From DATFMH01 sp035267045 (GTDB lineage Bacteria > Bacteroidota > Rhodothermia > Balneolales > DATFMH01): a stretch of DNA of 64,000 bases. Within the stretch, counting starts at the first letter, position 1. The number at the start of each line of letters is the position of its first letter. The notes beneath the pieces were generated by a model. It had not been told where the DNA came from. It did no database searches and saw only the letters and a program-made list of their open reading frames with translations. Shown piece after piece: positions 1-8,718 of this stretch. The translations under genes were made by a program, and so were the position numbers. Location of the stretch: positions 1-64,000 of the forward strand of contig DATFMH010000238.1 in NCBI GenBank assembly GCA_035267045.1, written 5' to 3'.

Positions 1-189
1 ACCTCTTTTTAGGGCATGAATAGCCAGAAAAACGGCTAATGTGCCACCATTTTCAAAACAATGAACCTGGTCGATGACATCCTGTAAGGGAATATCATCA
101 CCATAATACGAATACACCGCATGCAGGCTTGTGGGTCCGCAGGTCGAATCGGTGGGCTGGGGTAAGATGTCAACATTAAATTTTTTCAT
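1..189 (-). CDS. C39-like cysteine peptidase family protein (N-terminal part)
   Basis: The reverse strand reads from an ATG at 189-187 through 63 codons to the window edge without a stop, so only the N-terminus is present. The stretch QPTDSTCGPTSLHAVY near residue 11 resembles the catalytic cysteine region of C39-like papain-fold peptidases, with Cys17 as the candidate nucleophile and an Asn-Gly-Gly stretch later. No signal peptide is visible. The His and Asp/Asn of the catalytic site would lie outside the window, so activity cannot be judged. The call is from motif resemblance only. Confidence 0.6.
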   Translation of the reverse strand, partial: MKKFNVDILPQPTDSTCGPTSLHAVYSYYGDDIPLQDVIDQVHCFENGGTLAVFLAIHALKRG

Positions 190-276
190 GGGTAGAAATG
201 CCGTGAGTCTGTAATTGAGATAATATCTTAAATTTTCAGGTATTTAAATAGAGGGTGCATAACTTTTATTAAAAAA

Positions 277-308
277 ATAGAACGCGGATGAATGCAGATT
301 AAACGGAT
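277..308. repeat. Dispersed intergenic repeat A, copy 1
   Basis: This 32-bp stretch starting 'atagaacgcggatg' matches 37518-37549 at 29 of 32 positions by eye. Both copies are intergenic. Confidence 0.6.
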
Positions 309-365
309 TTTCGCAGATTTAATTTAACCACAGAGATCGCAAAATGAGACACTGTGTTTACAGAG

Positions 366-426
366 ATAATTACTAATTACTCATTACTCATTGCTAATTG
401 ATAAAGCTGATTGCTGAAAACTCAAA
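366..426. repeat. Dispersed intergenic repeat B, copy 1
   Basis: The stretch contains 'attactcattgctaattg' followed by 'agctgattgctgaaa'. The same two blocks in the same order are at about 4042-4105, and the first block alone is at 38229-38249. All copies lie between genes. Confidence 0.55.
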
Positions 427-500
427 CTTCCACCAACAACTTACTACCAATTATCCGTTTTTCATCCTCGAAGATCCTTAGAAAAAAATCAAATTATTAC

Positions 501-530
501 TTGACATACTATAGGGGGGTATAGTATATT
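501..530 (+). promoter_or_regulatory. csoR-copA promoter with CsoR-type operator
   Basis: TTGACA at 501-506 and TATATT at 525-530 are separated by 18 bp. The spacer is a palindrome: ATACTATA (506-513), six G residues (514-519), then TATAGTAT (520-527). A G-tract flanked by A/T-rich inverted arms is the usual form of the operator bound by copper-sensing CsoR proteins, and its position over the core promoter fits repression of csoR, copA and the chaperone gene in the absence of copper. Because the -10 box overlaps the upstream TTG at 529, that codon is unlikely to start csoR. Confidence 0.7.
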
Positions 531-552
531 GGTAATGAAATCAATAACCGAC

Positions 553-855
553 ATGCATGAAAAATTTATTATGATGAATTCAGAAGAGAAAGCGAGAGCC
601 GTTTCCAGGTTGAAGAGAATAGAAGGTCAGATACGGGGTATACAGAAAATGGTCGAAGAGGACCGTTATTGTATTGATATCCTGTCTCAGACCGCCTCTA
701 TCGTGTCAGCCCTGCGGGGTGTGGAAGATCAGATCATGCAGCAGCATTTGAATACATGCGTGTCAGATGCGATGAAGAGTGATGATACGAATTTAAAGAA
801 TGAAAAAATAAATGAAGTGATGTCTGTATTGAGCAAATTCAGAAAACACGGATAA
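553..855 (+). CDS. csoR: CsoR-family copper-sensing repressor
   Basis: This protein belongs to the CsoR/RcnR (DUF156) family, all-helical repressors that release DNA on binding metal. Counting from the ATG at 553 it has 100 residues and shows the Cu(I) ligand set Cys40, His65, Cys69, with the same spacing (25 and 4) as the Cys-His-Cys triad of CsoR. The family hallmark RLKRIEGQIRGI is at residues 19-30. The frame is open from a TTG at 529, but that codon overlaps the -10 box; ATG 571 is an alternative start and none has a strong Shine-Dalgarno sequence. It lies 15 bp upstream of copA and is expected to repress its own operon. Confidence 0.9.
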   Translation: MHEKFIMMNSEEKARAVSRLKRIEGQIRGIQKMVEEDRYCIDILSQTASIVSALRGVEDQIMQQHLNTCVSDAMKSDDTNLKNEKINEVMSVLSKFRKHG

Positions 856-870
856 AGAGAGATTATTATT

Positions 871-3369
871 ATGGCTAACAAGAAAGAAACACTTGAAATT
901 GACGGGATGCACTGCGCAAGTTGCGTGGCATCCGTTGAAAAATCATTAAAAAAACTCGAGGGGGTAAAAATTGCCAATGTTAACCTTACGACCGAATCAG
1001 CCTCGATAGAATATGATTCCGACAAAGTAGATAATGTTGCGTTTAAAAAAGCTGTGGAAGACGTCGGCTACGGAGTACGGGAAAATAATGTTTCCCAGAC
1101 ACTGCGAATCGATGGTATGCATTGTGCCAGTTGTGTATCTGCGGTTGAAAAAGCTTTAAACGGGGTCGAAGGTGTTGAAACGGCAACCGTTAACCTGGCT
1201 ACTGAAACGGCACAGGTTAAATTCAATCCCAAGTTAGTAAATCTGGCTGATTTCGTTACAGCCGTTGATAATGTAGGATATGAAGTGGTAACCGACGAAG
1301 AACAGGCAGATGAAACACAATCGGCTGCTGAAATTGAACAGGATAAAGAACAGCGTAAAATTGATCTGGCTAGCAAACGAATGTGGTGGTCATGGGGGGT
1401 TACCGTCCCAATCATACTTTGGATGTTACCGGAAATGATATTTGGTTATTATTTTCTGGGAAAAATCACCTATGATATCGCAATGCTTGTTTTATCATCC
1501 ATTGCCATCTTTTATCCCGGCTGGGATACGATCCGAAGTGCCTGGAAATCGGCTACTCATTTGGCTCCCAATATGGATGTGTTGATCGCCATGGGCACGC
1601 TGGCTTCACTGGCAACGGGTTTTGTGGCTCTTGCTATTCCCGCGTTTCATAATTTCGCAGGTGTCGCCGGTATGATCATGGCCTTTCACCTGACGGGCCG
1701 ATATGTCGAAACCAAAGCCAAAGGACGTGCGTCTCAGGCTATCAAAAAATTATTAACGCTTGAAGCTAAAGAAGCTATCGTCGAACGCGATGGCGAAGAA
1801 ATCAAAGTCCCCGTTCGCATGCTCAAGAAAGGGGATATCATGGTCGTTAAACCCGGTGAAAAAATACCGACCGACGGTATTGTTGTAAGCGGAAGCAGCA
1901 GCGTAGATGAATCGCTGGCCACCGGTGAATCGATGCCTGTGGAGAAGAAGAAAGATGATGAAGTGATCGGGGCCACTATCAATAAAAACGGTGTTTTGAA
2001 AGTAAAAGCGACAAAAGTAGGCAAAGATACATTTCTCAGCCAGGTCATCAGAATGGTTGAGGAAGCACAGGGATCGAAAGTGCCGATACAGGAATTTGCG
2101 GACCGGGTAACCGGTGTATTTGTCCCGGTAGTTATTGGGATCGCATTATTAACATTAGCAGCATGGCTGATTTTCCCGGCCACATTTCACAGCGTAGCCG
2201 TATGGGCATCCGGGTTTATTCCATGGGTTAATCCCGGAATGGGAGCTACCGCACTAGCGGTTTATGCCACAGTAGCCGTATTAGTTATCGCATGTCCCTG
2301 TGCGCTTGGATTGGCAACTCCTACGGCTCTGATGGTCGGTTCCGGTATGGGAGCTTCCAATGGTGTGCTCATTCGTAAAGGCTCCGCCATTCAGATGATG
2401 AAGGATGTCACAACTATTGTTTTAGATAAAACAGGGACCATCACGGAAGGGAAGCCGGGCGTCACGGATGTAATTTCATTGAATAACTTGCCGGAAGATG
2501 AGATGTTACATCTCGCTGCCGGCGCAGAAAATAATTCAGAACATCCGCTGGGAGAGGCTATTGTCAATTATATGAAACAGCGTAATGGACATCTGCCCGA
2601 AACTGAAGATTTTGAGGCCGTGACCGGACAAGGTATCAAAGCGTTGATCAACGGAAAGAAGGTCTTGGTCGGTACACAAAAACTCATGGAAGAAAATGGT
2701 GTCAAAATAGATACCGTAGCGTTGGACGACAAGAAAAAGCTCGAAAACCAGGCTAAAACAGCAATGTTCGTGGCTGTGGATAATCGACTGAGCGGTATTA
2801 TTGCTGTGGCAGATAAGGTCAAGGAGGACAGTAAAAATGCCATTGCTGCATTGAAGAAATATGGTCTTTCCCCGGTCATGATCACAGGAGATAATGAGCG
2901 GACGGCCAAAGCCATTGGTGCTGAAGTTGGAATTGATCGTGTTATCGCGAATGTATTACCTGATGGAAAAGCCGACGAAATCAAACGGCTGCAAAATCAA
3001 GGTGAGTTAGTTGCGATGGTCGGTGACGGTATTAATGACGCGCCTGCATTGACACAAGCCAATGTCGGTATCGCTATTGGCACGGGTACGGATGTCGCTA
3101 TTGAGTCAGGTGATCTCGTACTTGTACAGGGTGAATTAAGTGCCGTTGTCAAGGCTGTTAAACTAAGCCGGGCGACATTTACCAAGATCAAGCAAAACCT
3201 GTTCTGGGCCTTCTTCTATAATGTGATCATGGTACCGCTGGCTATTTTAGGTATGATGCACCCGGTTCTCGCAGAGATAGCGATGGCTTTCAGTTCCATC
3301 AATGTGGTTACAAATTCCCGAAGGCTTCAAAAAGTCAATATTCAACCCGAATATGCACTGAATAAATGA
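871..3369 (+). CDS. copA: Copper-exporting P1B-type ATPase
   Basis: An 832-residue inner-membrane ATPase that exports Cu(I) from the cytoplasm. Two N-terminal heavy-metal-binding domains carry GMHCASC (Cys15/Cys18, and again near residue 85). The membrane part contains the metal-transport motif CPC in [12 protein letters not shown] (about residue 475). The actuator loop has TGES, the phosphorylation site is DKTGTITEG (Asp about 520), followed by the SEHPLG motif of P1B ATPases, TGDN and [10 protein letters not shown]. Length and order are normal for CopA. It follows csoR by 15 bp and precedes a copper-chaperone gene, so it is the effector of a copper-inducible operon. Some annotations would call it a generic heavy-metal ATPase, but CPC plus the CsoR context favours copper. 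Confidence 0.96.
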   Translation: MANKKETLEIDGMHCASCVASVEKSLKKLEGVKIANVNLTTESASIEYDSDKVDNVAFKKAVEDVGYGVRENNVSQTLRIDGMHCASCVSAVEKALNGVEGVETATVNLATETAQVKFNPKLVNLADFVTAVDNVGYEVVTDEEQADETQSAAEIEQDKEQRKIDLASKRMWWSWGVTVPIILWMLPEMIFGYYFLGKITYDIAMLVLSSIAIFYPGWDTIRSAWKSATHLAPNMDVLIAMGTLASLATGFVALAIPAFHNFAGVAGMIMAFHLTGRYVETKAKGRASQAIKKLLTLEAKEAIVERDGEEIKVPVRMLKKGDIMVVKPGEKIPTDGIVVSGSSSVDESLATGESMPVEKKKDDEVIGATINKNGVLKVKATKVGKDTFLSQVIRMVEEAQGSKVPIQEFADRVTGVFVPVVIGIALLTLAAWLIFPATFHSVAVWASGFIPWVNPGMGATALAVYATVAVLVIACPCALGLATPTALMVGSGMGASNGVLIRKGSAIQMMKDVTTIVLDKTGTITEGKPGVTDVISLNNLPEDEMLHLAAGAENNSEHPLGEAIVNYMKQRNGHLPETEDFEAVTGQGIKALINGKKVLVGTQKLMEENGVKIDTVALDDKKKLENQAKTAMFVAVDNRLSGIIAVADKVKEDSKNAIAALKKYGLSPVMITGDNERTAKAIGAEVGIDRVIANVLPDGKADEIKRLQNQGELVAMVGDGINDAPALTQANVGIAIGTGTDVAIESGDLVLVQGELSAVVKAVKLSRATFTKIKQNLFWAFFYNVIMVPLAILGMMHPVLAEIAMAFSSINVVTNSRRLQKVNIQPEYALNK

Positions 3370-3381
3370 ATGAGTTAAATG

Positions 3382-3455
3382 AGATTGTTGTTAGTTGTTG
3401 GTCGTTGGGTGTAAATTTGCCACTATCCACCAACTACTCACAACCAACAATCATC
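3382..3455. repeat. Imperfect inverted repeat between copA and copZ
   Basis: A left arm starting 'gattgttgttagttg' and a right arm ending 'caaccaacaatc' are imperfectly complementary across the 110-bp gap. The sequence is low-complexity and similar to fragments in other gaps, so it may be a repeat rather than a regulatory hairpin. Confidence 0.4.
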
Positions 3456-3479
3456 ACAAAATAAACAGAAGGTAAAATT

Positions 3480-3689
3480 ATGGCAGACGTAAAATTAAAA
3501 GTAACAGGAATGCACTGCGAAGGTTGTGAAAACAAAATCAGGAAGATGCTGCCCAGAATAGACAGTGTGGATAATGTCAAAGCCGATCGGAACGCCGAAT
3601 TGGTTGAATTCACCTTCAATGGCAATGAAGACACATTAATAGCTGTCAAAGATAAAATCGCCGATTTAGGATATGAAGTAGTTGAGTGA
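3480..3689 (+). CDS. copZ: CopZ-like copper chaperone (single heavy-metal-associated domain)
   Basis: A 69-residue protein consisting of one HMA fold. The metal-binding motif GMHCEGC places two cysteines at residues 14 and 17, and the pattern VKADRNAELVEFTF then DKIADLGYEV matches the second half of the beta-alpha-beta-beta-alpha-beta fold. It would carry Cu(I) in the cytoplasm to the N-terminal domains of CopA. It lies 110 bp after copA on the same strand and ahead of a terminator, so it is probably the last gene of the copper operon. The motif has Glu-Gly between the cysteines where CopA has Ala-Ser, so another metal cannot be excluded. Confidence 0.85.
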   Translation: MADVKLKVTGMHCEGCENKIRKMLPRIDSVDNVKADRNAELVEFTFNGNEDTLIAVKDKIADLGYEVVE

Positions 3690-3711
3690 TTGTCTTTTAG
3701 TGTAAGTCAGG

Positions 3712-3742
3712 ACCCGGTTGTTTAACGACGACCGGGTTTTTT
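3712..3742 (+). terminator. Rho-independent terminator after the copper operon
   Basis: A 7-bp perfect stem (acccggt at 3712-3718, accgggt at 3731-3737) encloses a 12-nt loop and is followed directly by a T run. Confidence 0.85.
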
Positions 3743-4233
3743 ATTTTCCAACATAGATTATATAAAGCAAATGACAAACGCTTTGCGAGATGTAAAATAG
3801 TAGTGTTAAGTTGTAAGAGATCTCTTTGCCTTTTCATCTGGCACAGTGATTAATACATTTGGCTTTGATCGCGAACCCTAACCTACACCATCCCAAGGGA
3901 AGGAATTTACAAATTAATTCTTTGACTTCATTTGTATAGTAAATGGAACGTTCAAGAGAGGATAGCATGACTGGACGATCTTTTCTGCATGCTTAAATCT
4001 AAATTCTCGATTCTGCCTCCTGTATTCTGCAGACTTCTGTTAATTACTAATTATGCATTACTCATTGTTCAATGCTAATTGTATATAGCTGATTGCTGAA
4101 AGCTGACAACTTATCAACTCTAACGCTTTAACACACTGACACTCTGTATTAATGAAAAAAAACGTGCTTTTCGCCTCTAAGTATCGTTAATTAAAATAGA
4201 TGCCATTAGTTCATTAATCAAAAATAACCGGTT
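3743..4233. other. Gene-free stretch with repeat fragments
   Basis: No coding sequence is visible. 3862-3910 (tggctttgatcgcgaaccc onward, including 'cccaagggaaggaa') resembles 37745-37795. 4042-4105 is a second copy of repeat B. No convincing promoter for the next gene was identified. Confidence 0.55.
4042..4105. repeat. Dispersed intergenic repeat B, copy 2
   Basis: The stretch has 'attactaattatgcattac', 'ctcattg', then 'agctgattgctgaaagctga', with the same order of blocks as at 366-426. Confidence 0.55.
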
Positions 4234-5952
4234 ATGAAGACTGTTCATCACATCACATCATCAGAAACGGATCCTGGAAACAGAGTTTTAGATCCAACTG
4301 CTTCGAAGAGCAACAATTTTTATCAAAGTGATAAAATTTTTAGGGCTTATCTGAAAAAATATATGAGTCAGAAGGCCCTGAAATATATGACAGATAAACT
4401 GGAATGGATTGGAGAAGAGGCGGCAACACAAATGAATGTGTTATCGGAGCAGGCAGATCAATTCGGACCAGAAATCAGGAAAAGAACTCCATATGGTGAG
4501 GAACTTGATGAAATCGAATTTCATCCTTCCTACTGGAAATTGATGGATATGGCTGCCGAAACAGAGATGTTCTATGTAAAATGGAATCCTGAATTAATGC
4601 ATGGGTTTGAGAAGCAAGGGCATATGCTTGGGTTTTCTGTCGGACACCTCTATGCTATGACAGAGCTGGGAGTTTATTGTCCGCTGTGCATGACAGATGG
4701 CGCGGCCCGCTTGTTATCTCTGTTTGGTGAAGAAGAAGATAAAGAACGCCTTATTCCTGGCTTATCGAGTAGAAATGGAAAGAACCTGTTAACGGGAGCT
4801 ATGTTTCTTACCGAAAAAGCAGGCGGATCGGATGTCGGTGCCAACCGTACTACGGCAACGCATGTTGAAGGAAATTTGTATCGCTTAAATGGCGAAAAAT
4901 GGTTTTGCAGCAATGCCAATGCGGATGTGATGATGGTGCTTGCCCGAACAAATGATCTGCCGGGAACGAAAGGATTATCATTATTCCTTGTTGAGAAAGT
5001 GTTGACCGACGGTACACGTAATCCAATGGAATATATACGGTTGAAGGATAAACTGGGCGTTCGCTCAATGGCAACTGCCGAGATTGCCTTAAAAGATACG
5101 ATCGGAAAAATGATCGGTGAAGAAGGTAAAGGTTTTAAAATGATGACAGAGATGATAAACCTGAGCCGGCTGTACAACTCGGTGACGGCAGTAGCGGGAG
5201 CGAGACGGGCGTTGATCGAGGCATATGAGTATCTTGCCTATCGAAAAACATTTGGGAAAACAGCTCTGCAACACGCATTGATCCGCGATAAATTATGGGA
5301 GTTGGGGACATTACATATAGCTAATTTTCTTTTTGTATGGAAGACCATCCGTACAATGGATGCCGCTGATCATGGTGATGAACGAGCTGCTCATTTATGC
5401 CGGGTGCTGATTCCGATGTCCAAGTGGTTTTCAGCAGAGACATCTGTCTATATAGGTCGTGAATCAATGGAACTTATGGGAGGCATGGGATATGTAGAGG
5501 ATACCGTTATGCCGCGAATATATCGTGACCTGCTGGTTTTACCTATCTGGGAGGGCTCGGGCAATATAATAGTCCTGGACGTTTTGCGCGCCTCACAGAA
5601 GACACATGGAATGAATTATTTACTCGAAGAGATCAGCAAAATGTCCCGTAAATCAAGGGATTTCGGAAATGATATTAAGAAAGAAGTGTCTACTCTGCAA
5701 AAAGTTATGGAAGCTCTGCCTGAACAGGGCAGGGATGTGATGGAAAGTTCGGCCAAGCCTGTATTTAAACGTCTGATTCATCTTTTCCAAATAGCACTAA
5801 TGATTGATGAGATGGATGAGGATAACAGGCATTGGATTGAACCAGCGTTAAAGTATATGGTAAAAACAATGCATGCTACAAAGTACGGCATGAAAGAGCC
5901 ACTATCATCAGAGGATATTCAAAGTCTGATAGGCTGGGAAATCAATCCGTGA
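4234..5952 (+). CDS. AidB-like acyl-CoA dehydrogenase
   Basis: A 572-residue FAD-dependent acyl-CoA dehydrogenase. The middle domain has FLTEKAGGSDVGANRTTA, a glycine-rich pattern typical of the AidB subgroup. The C-terminal helical domain carries the FAD/tetramer region around FGKTALQHALIRDKL. PIWEGSGNIIVLDVLR supplies the glutamate at the position of the catalytic base. The protein is longer than ordinary short-chain dehydrogenases (about 380 residues) because of N- and C-terminal extensions, as in AidB. In this family the roles proposed are fatty-acyl oxidation and, for AidB itself, the alkylation-damage response; no DNA-repair neighbour supports the latter here. The gene stands alone, 72 bp ahead of an unrelated gene. 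Confidence 0.85.
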   Translation: MKTVHHITSSETDPGNRVLDPTASKSNNFYQSDKIFRAYLKKYMSQKALKYMTDKLEWIGEEAATQMNVLSEQADQFGPEIRKRTPYGEELDEIEFHPSYWKLMDMAAETEMFYVKWNPELMHGFEKQGHMLGFSVGHLYAMTELGVYCPLCMTDGAARLLSLFGEEEDKERLIPGLSSRNGKNLLTGAMFLTEKAGGSDVGANRTTATHVEGNLYRLNGEKWFCSNANADVMMVLARTNDLPGTKGLSLFLVEKVLTDGTRNPMEYIRLKDKLGVRSMATAEIALKDTIGKMIGEEGKGFKMMTEMINLSRLYNSVTAVAGARRALIEAYEYLAYRKTFGKTALQHALIRDKLWELGTLHIANFLFVWKTIRTMDAADHGDERAAHLCRVLIPMSKWFSAETSVYIGRESMELMGGMGYVEDTVMPRIYRDLLVLPIWEGSGNIIVLDVLRASQKTHGMNYLLEEISKMSRKSRDFGNDIKKEVSTLQKVMEALPEQGRDVMESSAKPVFKRLIHLFQIALMIDEMDEDNRHWIEPALKYMVKTMHATKYGMKEPLSSEDIQSLIGWEINP

Positions 5953-6024
5953 GTATTTACACTTTCAAGCTAACTGAAAAAAGAATACCTTTGATCAATT
6001 AACAGATCACAAGCTCGAAAAGGG

Positions 6025-7068
6025 ATGCTTAAGGTTAGTGTACGTAGTTTATTTATCCTGTTATATTTACTGTTTTCAGTCGAATCCTGTACGAATATGG
6101 ATTACCAAACGAAGACGGTTGGTGCATTTAAAAATACCGGAGCGGGGAAAAGTTTCGTCATTTTAAATATATCCGATATCGGAAAACATGCATTGAAACT
6201 TGAAAAAGCCGGGATCATCGTACATCTCTACAATGGGTTCGCCGCTGTAAAAGAAGAGTATTCTGTAATCAATACCACCGGTCAAAACCTATCGTTGCAA
6301 ATGGGTGTGCCGGTTTCCGGTTATTATCATAATGATGTTATTGATACCGTAAAATTTGGTAACTGGAGTCATCCGGAGATATCCATTAACGGTAACAAAA
6401 TAACTCATATGCAGGTAGATACTAATCAGATGATAACCATCCCCGGAATGGAGGTGACAGGTGATAAATGGAACACGTGGAAATTCACCTTTCCAAAAGA
6501 TACCTCCCGCATTATTACACATTACCTGGTAAAAACCCATGGTTCGCATGTCCGGGATGGGTACGATATTGAATATACTGATGGATTCACATACTTATTG
6601 AAGCCCCTTCTGCAATGGAACACACAGATCCATAAAATTCGGGTTCTTTTTGTAGTGGACAAATCGTCTGTCAGAATGAAATGGATTGATGGCATATTGC
6701 CCGCCGGACGTTTTAAGTTGAAGGATCATACATTTGTCTATGATATGGAAAGTGTAAGAGCCAATACCCTTTCAAATATCATTTTCAGATATGGGAAACC
6801 GGATATGTATGCCCCGAAAGATGGTTTCAGTTTCTCTTCGATGGCATCGGACACCACAGAATGGTATCAGCAAATTAACAAAACAGGTATTTGGAATATT
6901 GATACAACAGGTTATAAGAAGTTTGCCCGTGCAGAGTTTAAACCGGCACCTATGGGGTTCTTCTCCATATCAGGTATAGTTATTGTCTTCCTGCTGCTGG
7001 GTGTAAGTTTTCTCGTATTATTATTTTGGGGAGCATACAGTCAATATCGAAATACAGGAAAACGATAA
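6025..7068 (+). CDS. Unknown membrane-anchored envelope protein
   Basis: I do not recognise this 347-residue protein. Residues 1-22 form a hydrophobic signal segment ending in FSVESC, a poor lipobox, so it may be a lipoprotein or may be cleaved differently. The body is rich in beta-type sequence (for example YSVINTTGQNLSLQMGVPVSGYY), suggesting an extracytoplasmic beta-sandwich. Near the C-terminus a single hydrophobic helix (about residues 315-337, IVIVFLLLGVSFLVLLFWG) is followed by a short basic tail, so most of the protein should lie outside the cytoplasm. It follows the acyl-CoA dehydrogenase by 72 bp on the same strand but no functional link is evident. Confidence 0.7.
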   Translation: MLKVSVRSLFILLYLLFSVESCTNMDYQTKTVGAFKNTGAGKSFVILNISDIGKHALKLEKAGIIVHLYNGFAAVKEEYSVINTTGQNLSLQMGVPVSGYYHNDVIDTVKFGNWSHPEISINGNKITHMQVDTNQMITIPGMEVTGDKWNTWKFTFPKDTSRIITHYLVKTHGSHVRDGYDIEYTDGFTYLLKPLLQWNTQIHKIRVLFVVDKSSVRMKWIDGILPAGRFKLKDHTFVYDMESVRANTLSNIIFRYGKPDMYAPKDGFSFSSMASDTTEWYQQINKTGIWNIDTTGYKKFARAEFKPAPMGFFSISGIVIVFLLLGVSFLVLLFWGAYSQYRNTGKR

Positions 7069-7097
7069 ACATTGATCAATGATCTCCTACCACTTTA

Positions 7098-7820
7098 TTA
7101 CCACTCGAGTTCTTTGCCGTTATAATTAAAAAATCGGCCTGTTTGGGCTTTCCCAAATCCGTCAATCAAATCGATCATATTTGAAACGGATTCTTCGGGA
7201 GTCAGGCTGGCACTTTGACCACCCATATCTGTCTGAACCCAACCAGGATGGAACATCATGGTGTAGATTTTTTCAGGCAGCAAATCATTTGCCAGTGTTT
7301 TGCTGTACATGTTTAATGCGGCTTTGCTTGCCTTATAACCATAACTGCCCCCGCTGCTATTATGATCGATGGAACCCTGAATGGATGAAATATTAATAAC
7401 TTTTGGATTATTACCCTTTAGTAATAAATCGTGAAATTGTTGTGTAACCATGACAGGAGCTATGGCATTAACTTCTATCATGTTAAGTAATTTTTTGTGA
7501 TCTAATTTGCCAAAAGTGCTTAATTTGTCGTTTTCATCAATGGAAAGTTCACGAGTTCCTATTCCTGCATTATTAATCAAAAGATCAATTCCGTCGGTAT
7601 GACTTTTAACAGTTTGAGTGGCGGCTTTAATCGCTTCTTCATTTGTGACGTCTAACGGCAATATGGTTAACTGATTAATATAGGTTTTCCAAAGATGTTG
7701 CAATTCATTAGCATTTATAGGGTTCCTGCAGGATGCAAAAACCCGTTCACCGCGTTCCAAATATTGTTTTGCGAATTCAAGGCCAATACCTCTGTTTGAT
7801 CCGGTAATAAAAATTCTCAT
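7098..7820 (-). CDS. SDR-family NAD(P)-dependent oxidoreductase
   Basis: A 240-residue classical short-chain dehydrogenase. The Rossmann nucleotide site is FITGSNRGIGLEFAKQ at the N-terminus, NNAG follows in LLINNAGIGTRE, and the catalytic Tyr-Lys pair is in YGYKASKAALNMY. The order and length match the C-factor (CsgA-like) group of cytoplasmic SDRs, whose substrates are mostly unknown. It is transcribed alone on the minus strand, convergent with the gene ending at 7068 and divergent from ssb. The substrate cannot be inferred. Confidence 0.88.
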   Translation of the reverse strand: MRIFITGSNRGIGLEFAKQYLERGERVFASCRNPINANELQHLWKTYINQLTILPLDVTNEEAIKAATQTVKSHTDGIDLLINNAGIGTRELSIDENDKLSTFGKLDHKKLLNMIEVNAIAPVMVTQQFHDLLLKGNNPKVINISSIQGSIDHNSSGGSYGYKASKAALNMYSKTLANDLLPEKIYTMMFHPGWVQTDMGGQSASLTPEESVSNMIDLIDGFGKAQTGRFFNYNGKELEW

Positions 7821-8123
7821 AAAGATTTTTTCTCTGTACTATTATGCTTTACATTTGTTGTTCAGTTTCATAATGATATATAAAAATTATGATTATCAAA
7901 CCTGAAATTATAGCAGATTTATTTTTATGTTGACTATTTACTATTATGTTTAATAATCGTTTTAACAAGAAAGATGTTTGGTTACGGGTAGCACATTTTA
8001 CGCATTAAAGAAAATGGAATTTGAGTATGAATTTTAATTAATCCTGTGTTTTTCTGTAAGGAATTAGATTGTAACGTGTCATTTAGTTTGAGAATAAATT
8101 TATAATTAATAAGAGGTAATGAA
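7821..8123. other. Divergent intergenic region between the SDR gene and ssb
   Basis: An A/T-rich 303-bp gap that must hold both promoters. I see no conserved element, hairpin or small gene strong enough to name. Confidence 0.5.
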
Positions 8124-8570
8124 ATGAGTTCATTGAATAAAGCAATGCTTATCGGACGACTTGGAGCAGATCCGGAAGTACGCTATACACAATCGAATAC
8201 GGCAGTAGCAACCTTGAACATTGCAACAAACGAGCGTTTTAAAGATAGTAATGGGGAATGGCGTGAGAGAACTGAATGGCACCGCGTTGTTGCCTGGGGG
8301 AGGTTGGCTGAAATTGTACAACAATACGTTAAAAAAGGCGGACTTGTCTATATTGAAGGACCTATTCAAACCCGGCAATGGGAAGATAAAGATGGCCAGA
8401 AACGTTACACAACGGAAATTAAAGCTTTAACTCTGAGAATGTTAGATTCCCGTAATGATAGTGGAATGACGGTAGACACCTCCAATTCACAGGAGAAAAC
8501 AAATGCCGCGAGTAAACCGGTAGATCTGAACGGGGATTTTGATGATCTTGATGATGATTTGCCTTTCTGA
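8124..8570 (+). CDS. ssb: Single-stranded DNA-binding protein
   Basis: A 148-residue SSB that coats single-stranded DNA in replication, repair and recombination. The OB fold runs from about residue 4 to 112 ([17 protein letters not shown], then [14 protein letters not shown]). A short acidic linker leads to the C-terminal tip DDDLPF, the conserved docking peptide for partner proteins. The ATG at 8124 is preceded by a purine-rich aagaggtaatga. It is the first gene of an ssb/CBS-domain gene pair whose order matches ssb-gldE in Bacteroidota. Confidence 0.96.
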   Translation: MSSLNKAMLIGRLGADPEVRYTQSNTAVATLNIATNERFKDSNGEWRERTEWHRVVAWGRLAEIVQQYVKKGGLVYIEGPIQTRQWEDKDGQKRYTTEIKALTLRMLDSRNDSGMTVDTSNSQEKTNAASKPVDLNGDFDDLDDDLPF

Positions 8571-8605
8571 GCAGTCAATTTCAAAAATAATTATTCTAAT
8601 TGATC

Positions 8606-8640
8606 AAAAGCGATGATATTATGTCATCGCTTTTGTTGTT
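8606..8640 (+). terminator. Rho-independent terminator after ssb
   Basis: An 11-bp perfect stem (aaaagcgatga at 8606-8616, tcatcgctttt at 8624-8634) with a 7-nt loop is followed by a T-rich tract. Confidence 0.85.
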
Positions 8641-8718
8641 TAGTTGCAGAGATTAGGATATGTACGTAGTTTTATTTTAATTCTATTAATATATAATACA
8701 TGAGCGAACGTAAACGCA

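Larger units (their letters stand above)
190..500. other. Intergenic region with dispersed repeat fragments
   Basis: I see no coding sequence here. The stretch is a mosaic of low-complexity fragments that recur elsewhere in the window: an 'aacgcggatgaa' type unit (277-308), an 'accacagagatcgc' type fragment (about 329), an 'attactcattactcattgc' type unit (366-426) and a 'ccaccaacaactta' fragment (about 431). The csoR promoter begins at its right end. Confidence 0.6.
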
